A stretch of 64,000 nucleotides of DNA from Harmonia axyridis (lineage: Eukaryota > Arthropoda > Insecta > Coleoptera > Coccinellidae): the NCBI RefSeq assembly GCF_914767665.1, contig NC_059504.1:4962501-5026500 (forward strand), read 5' to 3'. How positions within the stretch are numbered: the first letter of the stretch is position 1; every line of letters starts with the position of its first letter. The notes under the pieces were generated by a model. That model had not been told where the DNA came from, searched no databases, and was given only the letters and a program-made list of their open reading frames with translations. The position numbers were made by a program, and so were the translations under genes. This document shows positions 11,001-26,000 of the stretch, one piece after another.

Positions 11001-14000
11001 TGAAAAATTCGTTTCAACAGAAGCTTGTGAAAATCGACTCTCTCCTTGTTTTGCCAATAGGAACGAGGGCTTCTATGAGAGAGAACATAATGCAAAATTA
11101 TAACAAAATATCGAACAAAATGGCGCATATGTGACCAAAATCGGATCATTTTTTACTATGGTAATTAGAGCCTTGTTTTTCATACAAAAATAATGGATTT
11201 CTTCTCACTACACCTTATATGACCCTTTAATAGAAAAAGTTTTTCGAAAAGACAAGATGTGATGGGTATGAACACCTATGTGTCATTCATAATTGGATTT
11301 CCTACTACGAAGTTTCCGAATAATCGAGAATTTACTTCTTCTTTTGAAATTTTTCCACCACATTGTTCATTTTCGGGTTTTCAACTTTCATGACCCGGCC
11401 AACAATGAGGACAAGAAAATTACTCCATAAAACATGTTTATGAGGTCATTATTCCTCACCGATTCGGTTGTTCTCGTGGCTCCTCTGCCTACTCAGAGAA
11501 TATTACCGTTGGCATTGAGAGCAATATCCAAAACAAGCAGACGGCTGTGAATTTTGCACAAAGGATTATTATTTCCACAGCACTACGTTTCTTCGTTTTC
11601 AGTGAGGAATGGAAAAGCTGAATACTTATGGTTTAATATGGATCAAACAAAGGGTGCATTAAGTTAATTTTTTTAATGCAGCCCTCTACAAGGTGTGAAT
11701 TCAAAATTCTCCTATTTCACATCAACCCTTGAATTGAATATACAGAGTGTCCCAACGAAAATTTGTCTCGCCCCCCAAACGAAGAATTTTCGAAGATTTA
11801 AAAAAACAGGTCAACTTCTGTATTGAGGGGATTTGCAATTTTTAGAGAACAGAAAAGAATTCTCACTAAATCACCACCAACATCTTCTCCCTATAAAAAA
11901 AATTAGGGGTTGTTGCCACCCTCAGGAGATTTTCTTCAGAACAATGTCGTCGAAGGAATTTAAAAATTATTCATGGATTTTTCAAAACTCTTAGGTTCTT
12001 GAGTTAAGGCAGTTCAACTGACTGTTAAACAGTTCAATATTACATTATTTCGTGAAAAGTAACCTATTGGCAAAAACCTCGGATGTGATGCCAACTATAT
12101 TCGATTTCGAAGTACCTTTTGAAACGGTCATTGATGACCATCTCAGTGCAATGAACTTCGTAAATCGCTTGGACAAAAAGTCTTCCATATAGAATACCGA
12201 TGAATAAAAATCAGAAAGAGCTATTGGGGTGTATGGGCCTCAAACAAAGAACTCTAGATTCTTGGGAAGTAAGCCATCTATCTTTCGAACCGAGATAATA
12301 GCTGTCTATATTTGCGCCCTCGTTTGCGCCCAAGAGTGTCTCAAAAGAAACCTCAAAGGGGCGCGTATTTACATAACTTCGGACAGCCAGGATACGCTGG
12401 CATCCCTGGAATCATATAGACAGGGGTCTCTACTGATATGGGAGTGCCGTAATACCATAAAGCAACTGGCCAGAGGAAATAAAGTAACTCTACTATGGAT
12501 ACCGGGGCATTGTGGTATTGAAGAAAACGATGAAGCCGATTAACTTGCAGAAAAGGCATCAAGGTTAACACCTGTTGATCCATAGCCTTTTTGTGGGCTT
12601 TCTTGTGTGCTCTCTGAAGCATATCATCTGAAGAGAGCGAGATATAATCAGCCAGAGCTGTTGGAGGTGGTGGCGGCAAGGAATCCTGGCAAGAGCATCC
12701 GAGTCCTACTCTTCGTCATCGGAGCAAGGGGATTCTGGTGCCTAGAAAGCAGTGCCCTTCTGCAAGCCCTCTCAATAGACACCACGCAAATTAGAAGGGA
12801 CCTCGTGATGACAACTCTACGAGGAGGATGGTCCATCCACAAAGATGTCAGTCGCAGAGCGTGGGATTAGCATTTTATTTTTTGCTACCTCTGGCAAGAT
12901 CCACAGAGCGTAATCGATCTTTTGGCGTGTTGCATGTGTTCGTGTTCGGGATTATGTCCTTTTCCGCTCTGAGTGTGTGAGAATGAACGGTTGAGCGTTA
13001 TCAGATAAAATTTTTGATTTTCACTCATACCATTGTTCACTGTCTACATTCCATTTGTTACCTTGTGATATATACTTATATGTACCATTGAATTGTGTCC
13101 TATATACACTTGCACTATTTGTAATTCACACTGTTTACTTGAATAAAGATCTTTAATAGAGGTCTATCAATGGGAGTGGGACAATAGAAAAACCCTCTGG
13201 AGGAACACTCAGGGTCTTGCTCAGGCAAAGAAATTTGTGGTGCTTTCACCTAACTTTACCAGAAGGTTCCTGAAGCTACCATGAGCTGAGCTTTGGGTAA
13301 TGATGGCTCTGCATATAGGACACTATCAGTGCAAATACTTTTTGTACCACATGGGTAAGTCAGCAGATGAGATCTGCAGGCTCTGTGACAAGTATGTAGA
13401 AACAACCGAACACATAGTGTGCAAATCTCCGAGTCTGACTTTCCAAAGAACCAATCACATGGGAAAGTCAGTTCTGGATACTCACGAAGTAATAGCCAAG
13501 TCTTCTATGGATTTCGTCGGTTTCTTTAACCGTATCGACGGACTCCCTGGGTTTGTATGAATATGTAGAGAGAAAAAAAAGATCAATTTGGACGCAGTTC
13601 CTAGTAGGCTAACAGAGCCACAGCGACCCCTATTCAGTGAATAATAAAAAAAGTAAAAAGTTAAATCAGTCGGAGCTATTCTGTAACGAATCAATTATTA
13701 TATATATATAATTGAAAATTGAATAACTGTCATTTCGAATTGGATGAATTTCCATCAAGTGAAGAGCGAGTCATTCGAAGATAGCAATTTAAAAATTCCT
13801 GAAAGATTCAGGAAATATATCATCATCCTGAATACAAGGAGCATCAAACCTATAAGAACAACTTCACTGTCACCAACCACATCAACCGAAACTCCCTGTT
13901 TTCACAATCTACAAAAAAACCAAAGTTAATCCAATTTTCTTCTACTCCAGAAATATTCAGTAAACGGACTCGACAGTATACTCTCCCCGCATAGGTTCCT

Positions 14001-17000
14001 GACATTCTAATTATGTTTGTGTCCCTATCCTGTTCCTCCCAAACGAGTTGAAAAAGACCCCGAAAAGTTCTGGAACACGCGCTGAACTTTAGCTTTAGCG
14101 AAATCAACTTCCCCCTATCTGGGTCGACTTACTACTTGCGCTTCCTGGTCAATACTCGAGTTTTGGTCAATGCGAAAACTGCTTCGATGTATTGGAAAAG
14201 TAACGGTTTCTTATTATCCGGTTCTCTTTTGTGCCTTTTGATGTAGTTTTCGTTCCTAAACAATGGTTTTCAGAACTTTTCGTGACGAAAATTATATTAT
14301 GAAGACTTTTTCAGCGTCATTATTCCGACTTAAAAATACTCTTTCTCTAATTATGTGGTTATTCCGTTCATTCTTCCACATCTTGTAGAACAAAATCGTG
14401 CGAGAATATATCAGAAACGTACAGTCTTCATGGTTATATTTTTTTATTATATGTTGGTACTCCGAACTTTCCGCCACGGCTTTATCTGTCAATTCATCAA
14501 TTTGCCTTAAAGAAATCAGTTCTGCCAACCAACATTTTTCAATGCAAAAATCATTAAATGATATTTATGGAAATATTTCATTAATTTCAATGAAAATGCA
14601 ATGAATTAGAGAAAATAATGTATAATTCTCGTACAGAAGGCTCGTTCATTCAAAAACTTGCCACTTCGTGACTCGTTTTTGAATTTTGAACTTGTGGAAG
14701 AATATCAATGCCTTCTACATTTGTATTATAAATAACTATTCTCTATTTCAGTACAGTAATGAGTTCATTACGGTACTTACAACAGTGCTGTAAAGAACTC
14801 GTTACAGCATTATTTTCAGTTATATTTTTCGTTTTGTGATTGTCTATACTGACTTCTGATCCTTTCAAATTTCAGCGCATTTAAATTCACAATATAATAT
14901 AATTTGGAAATAGTAAAATGATTTGCAACTTTATTCGCAATTTTTTTTTTATTCTGGTGGTGTTAAATCGATTTCGTCAGACATAATTTAATGCGTAATT
15001 ATAAATTATTTCAAAATTCGAAACGTACGTTTCAAATTCAAATTCCATAATCTGTCAATTTTCGTAGCAGTCACACCAACTGCCAAGATAAAATACAATA
15101 TTTCACAAAACTTGACTGAAATAGAGAAAATATCGTCTAATACTCGTTGCAGGAGGCAATTCCACCACTCATGCGTTCGAAAACTCGCTCGTTTTCGAAT
15201 TTCGCGTTCTTGTTGGAATAGGAGCACATTCTGCAACTTGTTTTAAAATAAACTATTCCTTAAAATTCGATAATAGAGTCAAACAATGTAACCGATCATT
15301 TGTTTTTCATGGCAAATAGCTTTGAAGTTATAATACAAACTTTTGTTTTTTGGACATAAACCAAAAAAATTGTTTTTTTTTTTCATTTTCAAAAATATAT
15401 AGGTAACATAATTCATGAATTTCTCATCAAACCATAAAATCATCAAAGGTATCAGTTTCACACAGCAAATCAATAATCAACCAAGTGCCACTCTATGATA
15501 ATCTGTGAACTTCAGATAATCGAAGTATTCGGTGGCCAACAAGGTCTCCGAATAACCTCATCAAACTTCGTACAGAATGTCATGTGTATAGCATAAAGCA
15601 TAACAAAAACCATCAACAAGTCAAAAAGATTATCAAAAAATAAATACCAGATTTTTCAATTATTATAACGGAATATTTTTGGTGTACATGTCAAACAACA
15701 ATTTTGAGTTCTGTGCAAAAAGAAATCATAGCAAATTCAAGTATGATATCGAATATGACACTTCCAATATTTCTGTAATCATAGATTCATTCATGTAATT
15801 TTTCAACTTGAAGCACAGATTACAGATATCTGTAATCTGATGACTTGAAGTTATTCCTTTTCTGCTATTTATCTCAAATAAACCATACTTGAAAAAAGAC
15901 TCCAGCTTAGCTATTGTACTTTTACAATCAATTGCTCAATGATCGTTTCGAATCGATTAGTCTAAACTTCGTTGTTTTAATTGAATCGGGAACTGAAAAT
16001 GAGAAAAATCGGTGAGGTTCACAGAAATAGAATCGATGATTCTAAAAATCAGTTTTATCAATCAGAATGTTCGATGCAGTTCATTTAATGGAGTATTTCC
16101 AATCGTTTGAAAACGACAGTATATTCGTTTTTTTGACGAAAAAAATGTTTTGTTACAGATGTATACAAAGATCTCCTCTTACGTGCGATGGAACAAATGG
16201 ATCATGCTTGGTTTCTGTTGATGTATTTCTGAAAACGATAATTTTCACCATTCATTTAGGTTGCATGGCTCTCACAGTCATCCTTGGTGTATTAGTCTTC
16301 AAACATCGAAAAGCAAAAGTAAGTATTGAAATATTATGAAAGAATTTGGGTAAAGAAAATTGCCATAATTTATAACATGTAGCTTTTCCAAACCCTTCTT
16401 CACTCCTTTTTTCTTATTCAACTCATTCAGCCCTAACCCTAAGAAAGTCATAATCTCATAAATCTGAAATTTTATATTTCATTTTCATTAATAGAAATGA
16501 TTTAAGTTCTCCATCTCACTATATAGTCTTCACGTTATTCAAATATTTGCCCTTTCAAGCGGAAAATAAAGCACCATGGTGCTTTTCAATATCTTGCCTC
16601 AGCTTTAAAGGAAATATGTCAGGCATCAATTGACCGTTTACATTTTTATTGAGTACCAGCTTAACCTCTATGTTATGCTGCTATTTCAGAATTAAGGAAA
16701 ATCAACAGTCAGTCCAAATTTAACTAATTCTTATTTGTGAAACATTAAAAACCGAAATAAATAATAATAATAAAGTTTATTTGCTTTCAACACACATTCA
16801 AATGAATGATGGATTAGAACTTATTGAAAGAAGTGTTACACATACTGGAGATGACACATAGGTACTTCAGTGATATTTTCTGTGATTTAGCCTAGCCTTC
16901 ATTGATGAAAATCTTGTTCAAATATTGATATATAACTTGAAGTCTTCACCAATGAAAAACTTCTAATATTTCATTCCACAAATTTGTCACAGGACTATAT

Positions 17001-20000
17001 CGGAATTATTTTTTCCTGGATTCGATATGAGGATTAAGCTCTGTTTGTAGCGTCCAGATCCCGAATATAATACGCGTCCCCACTTCCCTTAGCAAAATAC
17101 GGTTTCCTCTTGATAACGATTAATGTGAACACCATCATTCATACTTTAGAAGCCGATTATATACTCATATTATACTTCGTATCATCTTCTTTCCAGGCAA
17201 TTTCGACCGGTATGTGGACCATTTTAGAGATTATACTTCTCGGAGCCTGCATTTTATATTCAACCGTGAGTATTGAAATGATAAATATTTGCTTACTCTC
17301 CGAAATCTAAGCTGAAAAATGAAATGGATGGGGAATTGCTCTGAATATTATTTCAAAAGAATTCGTTAAATTGGGTGTGAAAATTTTGGTCGTTTGTCTT
17401 TTTATAGAGCAATATCGTGAGGATTATGAATAAGTATGGTCACGTTATTATCATGACTGGAAATAAAAGATGGAGAAGTTTATGATCATTATTATTTTTG
17501 TCGTTAATACTGCGATAACCGTGAAAGATATTCGAATTCAAAAGAACTGGAAACTATATAACTATGTAGAAAAACTTTATTTGGATTATGTGAATATTCT
17601 TTGTTATATAAATCATGTCATGTGAAGTAGGTATATATGTTTTCTTCAATTCTGTCTCACCTAGTTGAATAAAATCGTGCAAGAATATCTCAGGATCACA
17701 CAGATTTCATGGTTATATTTCATTATTTTATGTTGGAACTCTCCTGCTACTATCTTTGAAATTTGTGATAAAGAAAACTGTCCTTTCGACCAACATTTTT
17801 CATGGCAAAAATCACTTAACGATGTTTATGAAGATATTCCATTAATTTCAATGAAAACTCAGTGAATTAGAGGACAGAATATATATGAAACTCGAACAGA
17901 TGGCCCATTCTGACTCATTCTCGATCATTAAAAAACTACCTACTTCGTGGCTTGTTTATGAATTTTGAACTCGTCGAATACTATAAATGCCTTCTGCACT
18001 TGTAAAACTTTTGTTGTACTATTTTATTTCGTTTTTGTATACTTCCAATATCCAATACCTGAAAAACTCTCAGTCACACTTCAATTTTATTCTCTCACGA
18101 AAACCAATTTCAACAATTTCATTACAAGCCACAAAGAATTGTGTTCAATTCATTAGAAAAAAAAATATACAACCCCGGCATTAATAGACTTGGTAGTTAA
18201 ACATAAGCATAAACTTCTCCATTAAACCAACAGTCAACTAAGTTGTTTTGCTAGTCGTAATTACAAGGAAACTATCGACAAAACGCTTCCTCAAATATTT
18301 TTCCTCCAAACAAACCGGGAAATGGTTTTTTAATGGAATATGTACATTGGTAGAATGTATCTACAGACATAAACTTGAAGTATTAGATCATAAGAATCTA
18401 ACCTGTAAGCCAGCAGATCTACTTTGCTAGATCTTCGTTGTTGGTATATTTCGTAGGTCCTATAAAATTTTTTGGAGGGTATTGTTATTCAAAGAATTTT
18501 TCATGATATTTAGACCATCCCTTCTTTGTGGGCTCAGTTTGTGTCCTCTAGATTTTGAAAATGCTACTCTTGCAACTTCTCGGGAGCTAATAATAGGATC
18601 AGAAGCTGAGTGAATATTTTTTACTCTAAGCTCATTGATTCACTCAGTTGATTGATATTCAGAATCTCCAGATGACTAATGGGTTTTCAAAGCTGGTAGA
18701 TGTATTGAGCTTATAGATCTACAGAGCCGATAGATGGTAGACTTGCAGCAAGTCACATAATTGATATAACTCAACTATGATATAGAATTATATGTTATAA
18801 GGAGTGGACCTATATTTAACAGAGAAATACTCATCATTTAACTAAGAACTACTCAATATTCAATTAAGAAATACTTATTTGAAGACTTATATAAAGATTC
18901 AGTGAATTCTAGCATTTTAAAATTGCTCCTTCAAATAAAATATAGTTTTATTACATTATTGAGTTCCACCCTATCAGCTGTGTAGATCTATAAGCCCAAT
19001 AGATTTACTTACTCCGTAGACCTATCAGTTGTCGATCTAAAGTATATGTAGATCGATGAGCTTCAATTAAAAATATCCTCTTAGTTTCTCTTCCACTAGT
19101 TTTTGGCGAGTGAAATACCAGAGCAGCCTTCTAAAAGGCTCAAAAAGTTCTGAACCCTTTCAAGATGCAAACTCAGCCCACAAAGAAGTTATTGGCTGAG
19201 CCGAGGTGACTTTCAACAAACTCACCCTGTACAGCTCTACTCATCAGCGAAAACAAAAGCAGTCACTTAAATTCATCACACTGTCAAGGTTAACACAATC
19301 AACATTCCAGAGCCGAAATATTCATATTTGAAATGCCAACGTTATGGTTATAACAAAGCAACCCCTATTATTCGGTTTCATTTCAACTTGATGAGCTTTA
19401 GCTCTGCTCGAAATGAATGTATTCAGTGTAATATGAATCATATCGAATTCACAGCTGGGCAGGATTGTATTCTACCTCGTTCAGAACTATACGAAAGTTT
19501 TCGCAACGAGGCACAAATTGGATTTAATTCGAGGGTGGCCAGTCGTAAAATATACATTTAGGGTATGAGTGTGATCTGCAATTATCATACAAAGAAGTTC
19601 ATTCTGATTTTTAATATTTCATTTAGTTTCGGAGACAAACTTTTGATTTATAACGAGATGAAAAATGTTGTTCAAAATGTTGAACATCTATGTACACTAT
19701 CTACTAATTATTCATAAAGAACAATCAACGGAGTAGCTAGGACTATCCGAAAGACTCATAATATTCAGTGAATTCGCAGCTCTCTAAACTAAAAACAAAA
19801 ATTATTCAGTATTCGGGTTACTCGTGCTTTTTCCTCGTACTATCTAATTGATAATTAACTCAATAATGATAATGAAAATTTACTCTTAACAATTGCTACA
19901 AAATTATAACGAGAATAAATAAAAAGAGAACATTCAACAACAGGAAAAATTACTGAGCAGACCAAAAAATCAGTGAGAAATTTCATTGGAAGAGAATATC

Positions 20001-23000
20001 GAAAATATCAACCTGATAAAGACGAATAACATAACAACTTCAAAATTGTTGTAAACTAAAGAGCTTTTCGAAAATAACTCTATTTTTAATAAGATCACAC
20101 CGAAACTACATGACAGTTTTGACATTTCGTTGTAATGGGACCTTAGAGTAATAAACATAGATAGAGGAAGCATATGTCATTTTCAGTGAGCAAATTTTGT
20201 CCCCAACTATCATATTTGACATGAAGCGCGCGAAAATGAAAACATATCGGTGATACGATATTTCACTCAATTCGAGAGTTTCTCCAAAAAGAACGCAATT
20301 CTCATGTCCCATGGTGAATTAACGTTTTATATCAACTCCAAATATTTTTAAATAAATACCTAAATATATCAGAAATTCAGAAAACAAACTTCAAGCGCGC
20401 CAAACGACGTGAAACAACCGATGACACTAGGAGAGCAAAAATTGCCAAACCTTAGATTTCAGCAGGTAGATACAGATAATAATAAATATTCTGCTTATTA
20501 TAAATTCGAAAATTAGGAAAAATATTGGATTCCAAATATTCAAATTTGCATATTTAATCGGAAATCACTCAAATAAATATATTTCTTTCAATATAATATA
20601 CATTCATAACGATATAGTAAAATTGTGGATTTGGAATTATATCACAATCCGACAACGTAATCTAACCATGTTGGGGACATGAAAAAATTGCGTATACTCC
20701 CTCTATCTATGTTAATTATTGTATGAATGGAACCTATAACTGAAGTACTAAAGGTACTAAAAATCACTTTATCAAACTGTTTTTGAAGTTGATTTCAAAT
20801 TCGTTTTCTCATTTGTTTCTTCAAATAAGAGACAAAAATGTCCTAGCAAGATCAGATAAGTTTTTCAACGTAGGAGAACTTATAATTTTTTTATGACTAT
20901 TTTGTATAATGATTTCGTTTTCATTCGAAATATTCCCCGCCACCCTCGAGAATGCCAACCCTGTAAAGTGAATCCGACTATTTCCATAATATTAAACAGA
21001 TCAACGTAATTCACAGTTAACTACTGTTGGAAATGGAGAAACAAAGCGACTGGATAATTTGTGGGGGTGGAAAATTTTCATTATTACGCACATTCCGAAA
21101 TCCCGAAATGGGTGGAAAAAACGCAGTGGGTAATCCGCTAAAGCCTGATTCATTTGGGATTAATTTTTTTTTATTTATCCGCGGCAATCTCATAGTCTAA
21201 TGAGATGGATATAATGAAAGGATGTGGGTTTTACAAAATCCAAATTTCGACGTTCAAATTTACACACATCGGCAAATTAGGTGAACGGACAAAATCTCAA
21301 CGAAGTTTGTTATTCATTTTCTCTTGAACAAAGGCTAACAAAAAAAAGTGAAAAGTAAGCGTTCATTCAGAACACACAATGATTTCGAATAATCAGATGT
21401 TGCCTCATATTCTCTAAACAATTCTTGATTCTGGTAATTGCGATATCTTAATTTTCAGAGAAATCACAGCACTTGTTTCAGTACACTGAAAAACGTTATC
21501 ATTGCATTAGAGATTGTCAATCATTAACAAAATTCCATTGATAAAATATACTTTTTCATCAATATAATGAAATTTAATTCCTTAATGTATAGCCTCATTC
21601 ATTCATATTATGAATCCCTGTCCATCAATGTTACTTACTAGTCTGAAGTTAATGTTGAATGTTCGTTGGTTCGATTATATTAGGTGTACAACTTTGCTTC
21701 TGTCGTTTAGCAATAGATGGCTGTAGCGGTGAGTGGTAGTCGGAATAAATAGATGGAAATGTCATACAATAAGCTTAGGTATTTGTTAACATAACGTCAT
21801 CGAAATATTAGTCGATTTGTGACTGCACCATAAAGTTATTCTCGATTAAACATGTCAGCTTACGAGCCAAATTCTCGTCATTTGCGGGAGATTTCAATTT
21901 TCTGCTTTAATATGAAAATATCTGCGGCTGAGGCTCATCGAATGCTCTCAAATTCCTATGATGAGGCCGCTATTAGTAAAAAAACGTGTCGAGAGTGGTT
22001 CCAACGCTTCAAGGACGGTGATTTTGACGTCGAAGACCAAATTGGCGCTGGAAGAGTGAAGGTTTTCGAAGATGCAGAATTGGTGGCATTACTTGATCAA
22101 GACTCTTGTCAAATGCAACAAGAATCGGCAGGATCATAGGGAGTGACGTAACAAGCCATTTCAAAAAAGTCATGGAATGATTCAGAAACTAGAAAATTGG
22201 GTGCCGTACGATTTGAAGACAAGATATGTTGAACGGCGTTTGTTTGCTTGTGAACAGCTACTTTCAAGGCAAAGACGGAAGGGATTTCTGCATCGCATTG
22301 TGACTGAAAACTATAAAAGGGTTCATTACAATAATAACAAGTTCAGAAATTTATGGGGATACTCCTGATATGCTTTCACGTCAACGGTCAAACCAAATAT
22401 TCAATGTTCTAAGGTCATGATCAGTATTTGGTGGGATCAGCTAGGCGTAGTGTATTATGAGTAGTTAAAACTGACTGAAACAGTCTCAGGCGATCGCTAT
22501 CGAACACAATTAATGTGTTTGAGCCGAGCATTAAAAGACAAACGGCCGCAATACAACGAGAGACAAGTTAAAGTGGTCTTATTAAGAAGTAAAAAAATTG
22601 GATCGATTTCACCAGTTTTTTCAACGCGGGTTTCTTACACTGCCCGAAATATGGGAGAAAGTAGTGACCAGAGATGGACATTACAATATTACAATAAAGC
22701 CTCCAATTTCAGAAAAAAAGTGGGGAAGCAATATTGTACGCATACGTAAAAGAACTTTTTTCTATGTTTTTAGTAAACTGGCAGAGAATAAGCATCAAAT
22801 AATTTATTTTGAATATCACCAGATTATTTTTTTCAATTATCCAACGCAAAAAACATCAAATTTCTACAATTTTTTCATAAATCACATTTTATCTCTGAGA
22901 ACTATTACCCAATTGTATATTTCAAACCTTGATCATCATTCATTTTGAGGACTTCTATTCTCTTCTGGACCGTCGTCGTCCTTTTCCTCTACAGTTACCC

Positions 23001-26000
23001 TGTATATTGTCAGCCTACACAAGAATAGGTGTAAACATTCTAGGCCCAGAAGTATATCCGAATGAATTTCCTGCTCCTCCAGAGAAACATCGCTTGACAC
23101 CAGGTTTTCCACCCACATATTCGATCATTAATTCTGCTACATTAGCTTCTACCCTACCCGAAATTTTCAATGAAAGCAGGGTTGGTAGTGAGGGGAGAAT
23201 TCTGTTCATTCCGATCCTTGGGACCATTCTCTTATGCCATATTAAATATTGGGGCGAATTTCACTCACTCTCAACAGCCGCAATAAGTTTGAATGTCCAC
23301 AAATGTGCAGAGAGAAGCTGGGAATATGATATTCCAGGGATATAAGTCTTTTGAAAACTTCACTTTTTATATTTTTTATTATAGTCAGTGTGGTGTGTCA
23401 GGATATTTATTGTTGTTTTGAAACTAGTTGAATTCTTTTTGAGCACTCGTTTTCTGAACAGATCTTCTAAATCATTACGTCACGATGACAGTTAGTGTTC
23501 TTTGTAATCATGGAAAAATACACGGTTGAACAATGTTAGGAAATAATTGAATAGTTTTATCAAAATAATTAGTGAGAGAAATCAAAAAAAAATTCATAGA
23601 CGATATTATTTGAGTTGAATTCTTATGAAATACACCAAAATTTATGTGAAAAATATTCGTTGTATTCATTTGAATTCTTCTTTATTTTTGATTTGTTATA
23701 GCTTATAGAAAATTCATCATATACATTTATACACTCCAAAGGCCCACTAGATGCTCAGAAACCAATTCAGTTCTTCCCTTGAAGTTTTTTCATTATAATA
23801 ATTTCCTCGTTTCCTCGTTTAGGAATCATTTCATTGAACAGAAGTAATAAGCAATTTCTGCATTGGAAATTGGAGAATCCATCTTTGAAATAAAGTTGAA
23901 TTCTTTTTTCCTCATAAAAATTTTCTCGATCAGAAATCATTTCATTGGGCAGAAATAATAAGCAATTTCAGCTTTCTTCTGTAGCCCTCTCGTTGTGATG
24001 AAAACGATTTTTTAATTATGATGTTTCCTTTTGAAGCAGTCTATTCATCACTGAAAGCGAAAGGAAAAGAAAGTCTAGACTGTCTCTAGAGATTCAGAAT
24101 GAATCATTTTAGCGAGTATTGGATACTGGTAGAGTGGCAAATCCGCAGAGGGTGTAAATTTGGTTATAATCTTTTACTCCAGGACTGAATTAAGGATCAG
24201 TTGAGAGGATGAAAAAAGAGTCACATTGCCTATGAAATCTAATCTTTGATAATCGATTTGTTTATCGCAGGGCTTGGGATCTAAGTTTTTTTCACATACT
24301 TCTACTCGCATCTCAAGTCAAGATTGACTTGTACTAGATAACATTTACAGAGTAAAACAATATTCTGCCTTTTCCGAGAAATTTAGGATTACCAAGAAAA
24401 GTTAATCACTTGTGGAGAATAACATATCAAACTTGGAATATTTACACCTGAAAAACTATTCCATTCATTTAAAAATTAATGTTCCCATGTGCTTTTTTTT
24501 ATGCATCATTACACCATTCATATGGGTAAAATAGTTGTTGAGTAATCCTCTCCGAAGGACCTACTCGTGAAAAATCTTAAACCGGCTCCTTCACCATTTT
24601 GCAGCGCCAAGATTTACCTAATTATCAAACTATTTTGAGCTGCTTTCTATATGAAAGTTGATAACTTTCGATAAAGGTTACAATGTGTCATTTGAATATC
24701 ATTATTGATACTTCACATCACTTTCGCATCATCTGTGAATTATTCCAATGATATTCAATTGGAGTTTAAATTATATTCAATATTATTATAAGTTCGATAA
24801 TGAGTACTCATTAAAAGGGGATGTTTTTGTAGTTTTTTCCGGAGAACAATCATGGAAACTTTAAATTGCCTGAAACGTTCATCGATTAATATGCAATGAG
24901 ACGAAATCGACGCCTAAACCAGTTCTATCCCCACTCTTTTAATTAGCCAATACAAAAACTTTACTCTGCCGAAAACCCGATTACCGTGGAAAAGCGACAT
25001 CTGTAGTGTAGGAGGGTAGGTAATTCCTTTTCCAAATTTCTTCGATGAGAAATGAAGTTGGAAAAGTTTTGATAGGAACACCCTTTCAGCCACGCTTAAA
25101 CTCCCTGAGATTCGGCTCTACAAGAGGAGATAGCGTTTGTTCAAGTGTTTTATGGACTTCCTAATTTATAGCCACCTCGATTTCGGCCCGTTCTCATAAC
25201 TATCTCATTGTTGATAGAAATCCAATTGGACTTCAATAAATATTGTTTTTGCGAGTTCAACGAAAGTTGGTTAATTGAATTGGAAAAGCAAAAGCCGGGA
25301 GAGTTCGGGGCCGTGAAATATTCGAGGAAAAATGAAAGATGGTTTGCCAAAAAATAAAATCTCTCTTTACTCCGATGAGATATCTTAATTCAAGATGGGA
25401 AAATCAATGTACCCATAGGCATTAGTAGAAAGCAGCATTATTGTTTCATGTTAGGAGTCTACCTGACATCATTTTAGAGCTATAGAAATTTAAATTGCAA
25501 TAAAACAACGATGGATTATCCGATTGACATGAATTTTATTAATCCGCAATATAATCTTGTGGCATTACATTTCAAATATGATTTCTGGCATATGACCGCC
25601 ACGGCTAGCTCGGATGTAGTCCAATCTGGACGTCCAACTTTCGATGACTTTTTCCAACATTTGTGGCCGTATATCGGCAATAACACGGCGAATGTTTTCT
25701 TCCAAATGGTCAAGGGTTTGTGGCTTATCCGCATAGAACAATGACTTCACATAGCCGCACAGAAAGTAGTCTAGCGGTGTTAAATCACAAGATCTTGGAG
25801 GCCAATTCACAGGTCCAAAACGTGAAATTGGGGGGTCACCAAACGTGTCTTTTAATATATCGATTGTGGCACGAGCTGTGTGACATGTTGCGCCGTCCTG
25901 TTGGAACCACAGCTCCTGGACATCATGATTGTTCAATTCAGGAATGAAAAAGTTAGTAATCACGGCTCTATACCGATCACCATTGACTGTAACGTTCTGG

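Noticed and set aside
22929..23345. 138-codon open frame
   Set aside because: No signal, domain or splice context; amino-acid composition looks random; it lies within a receptor intron.
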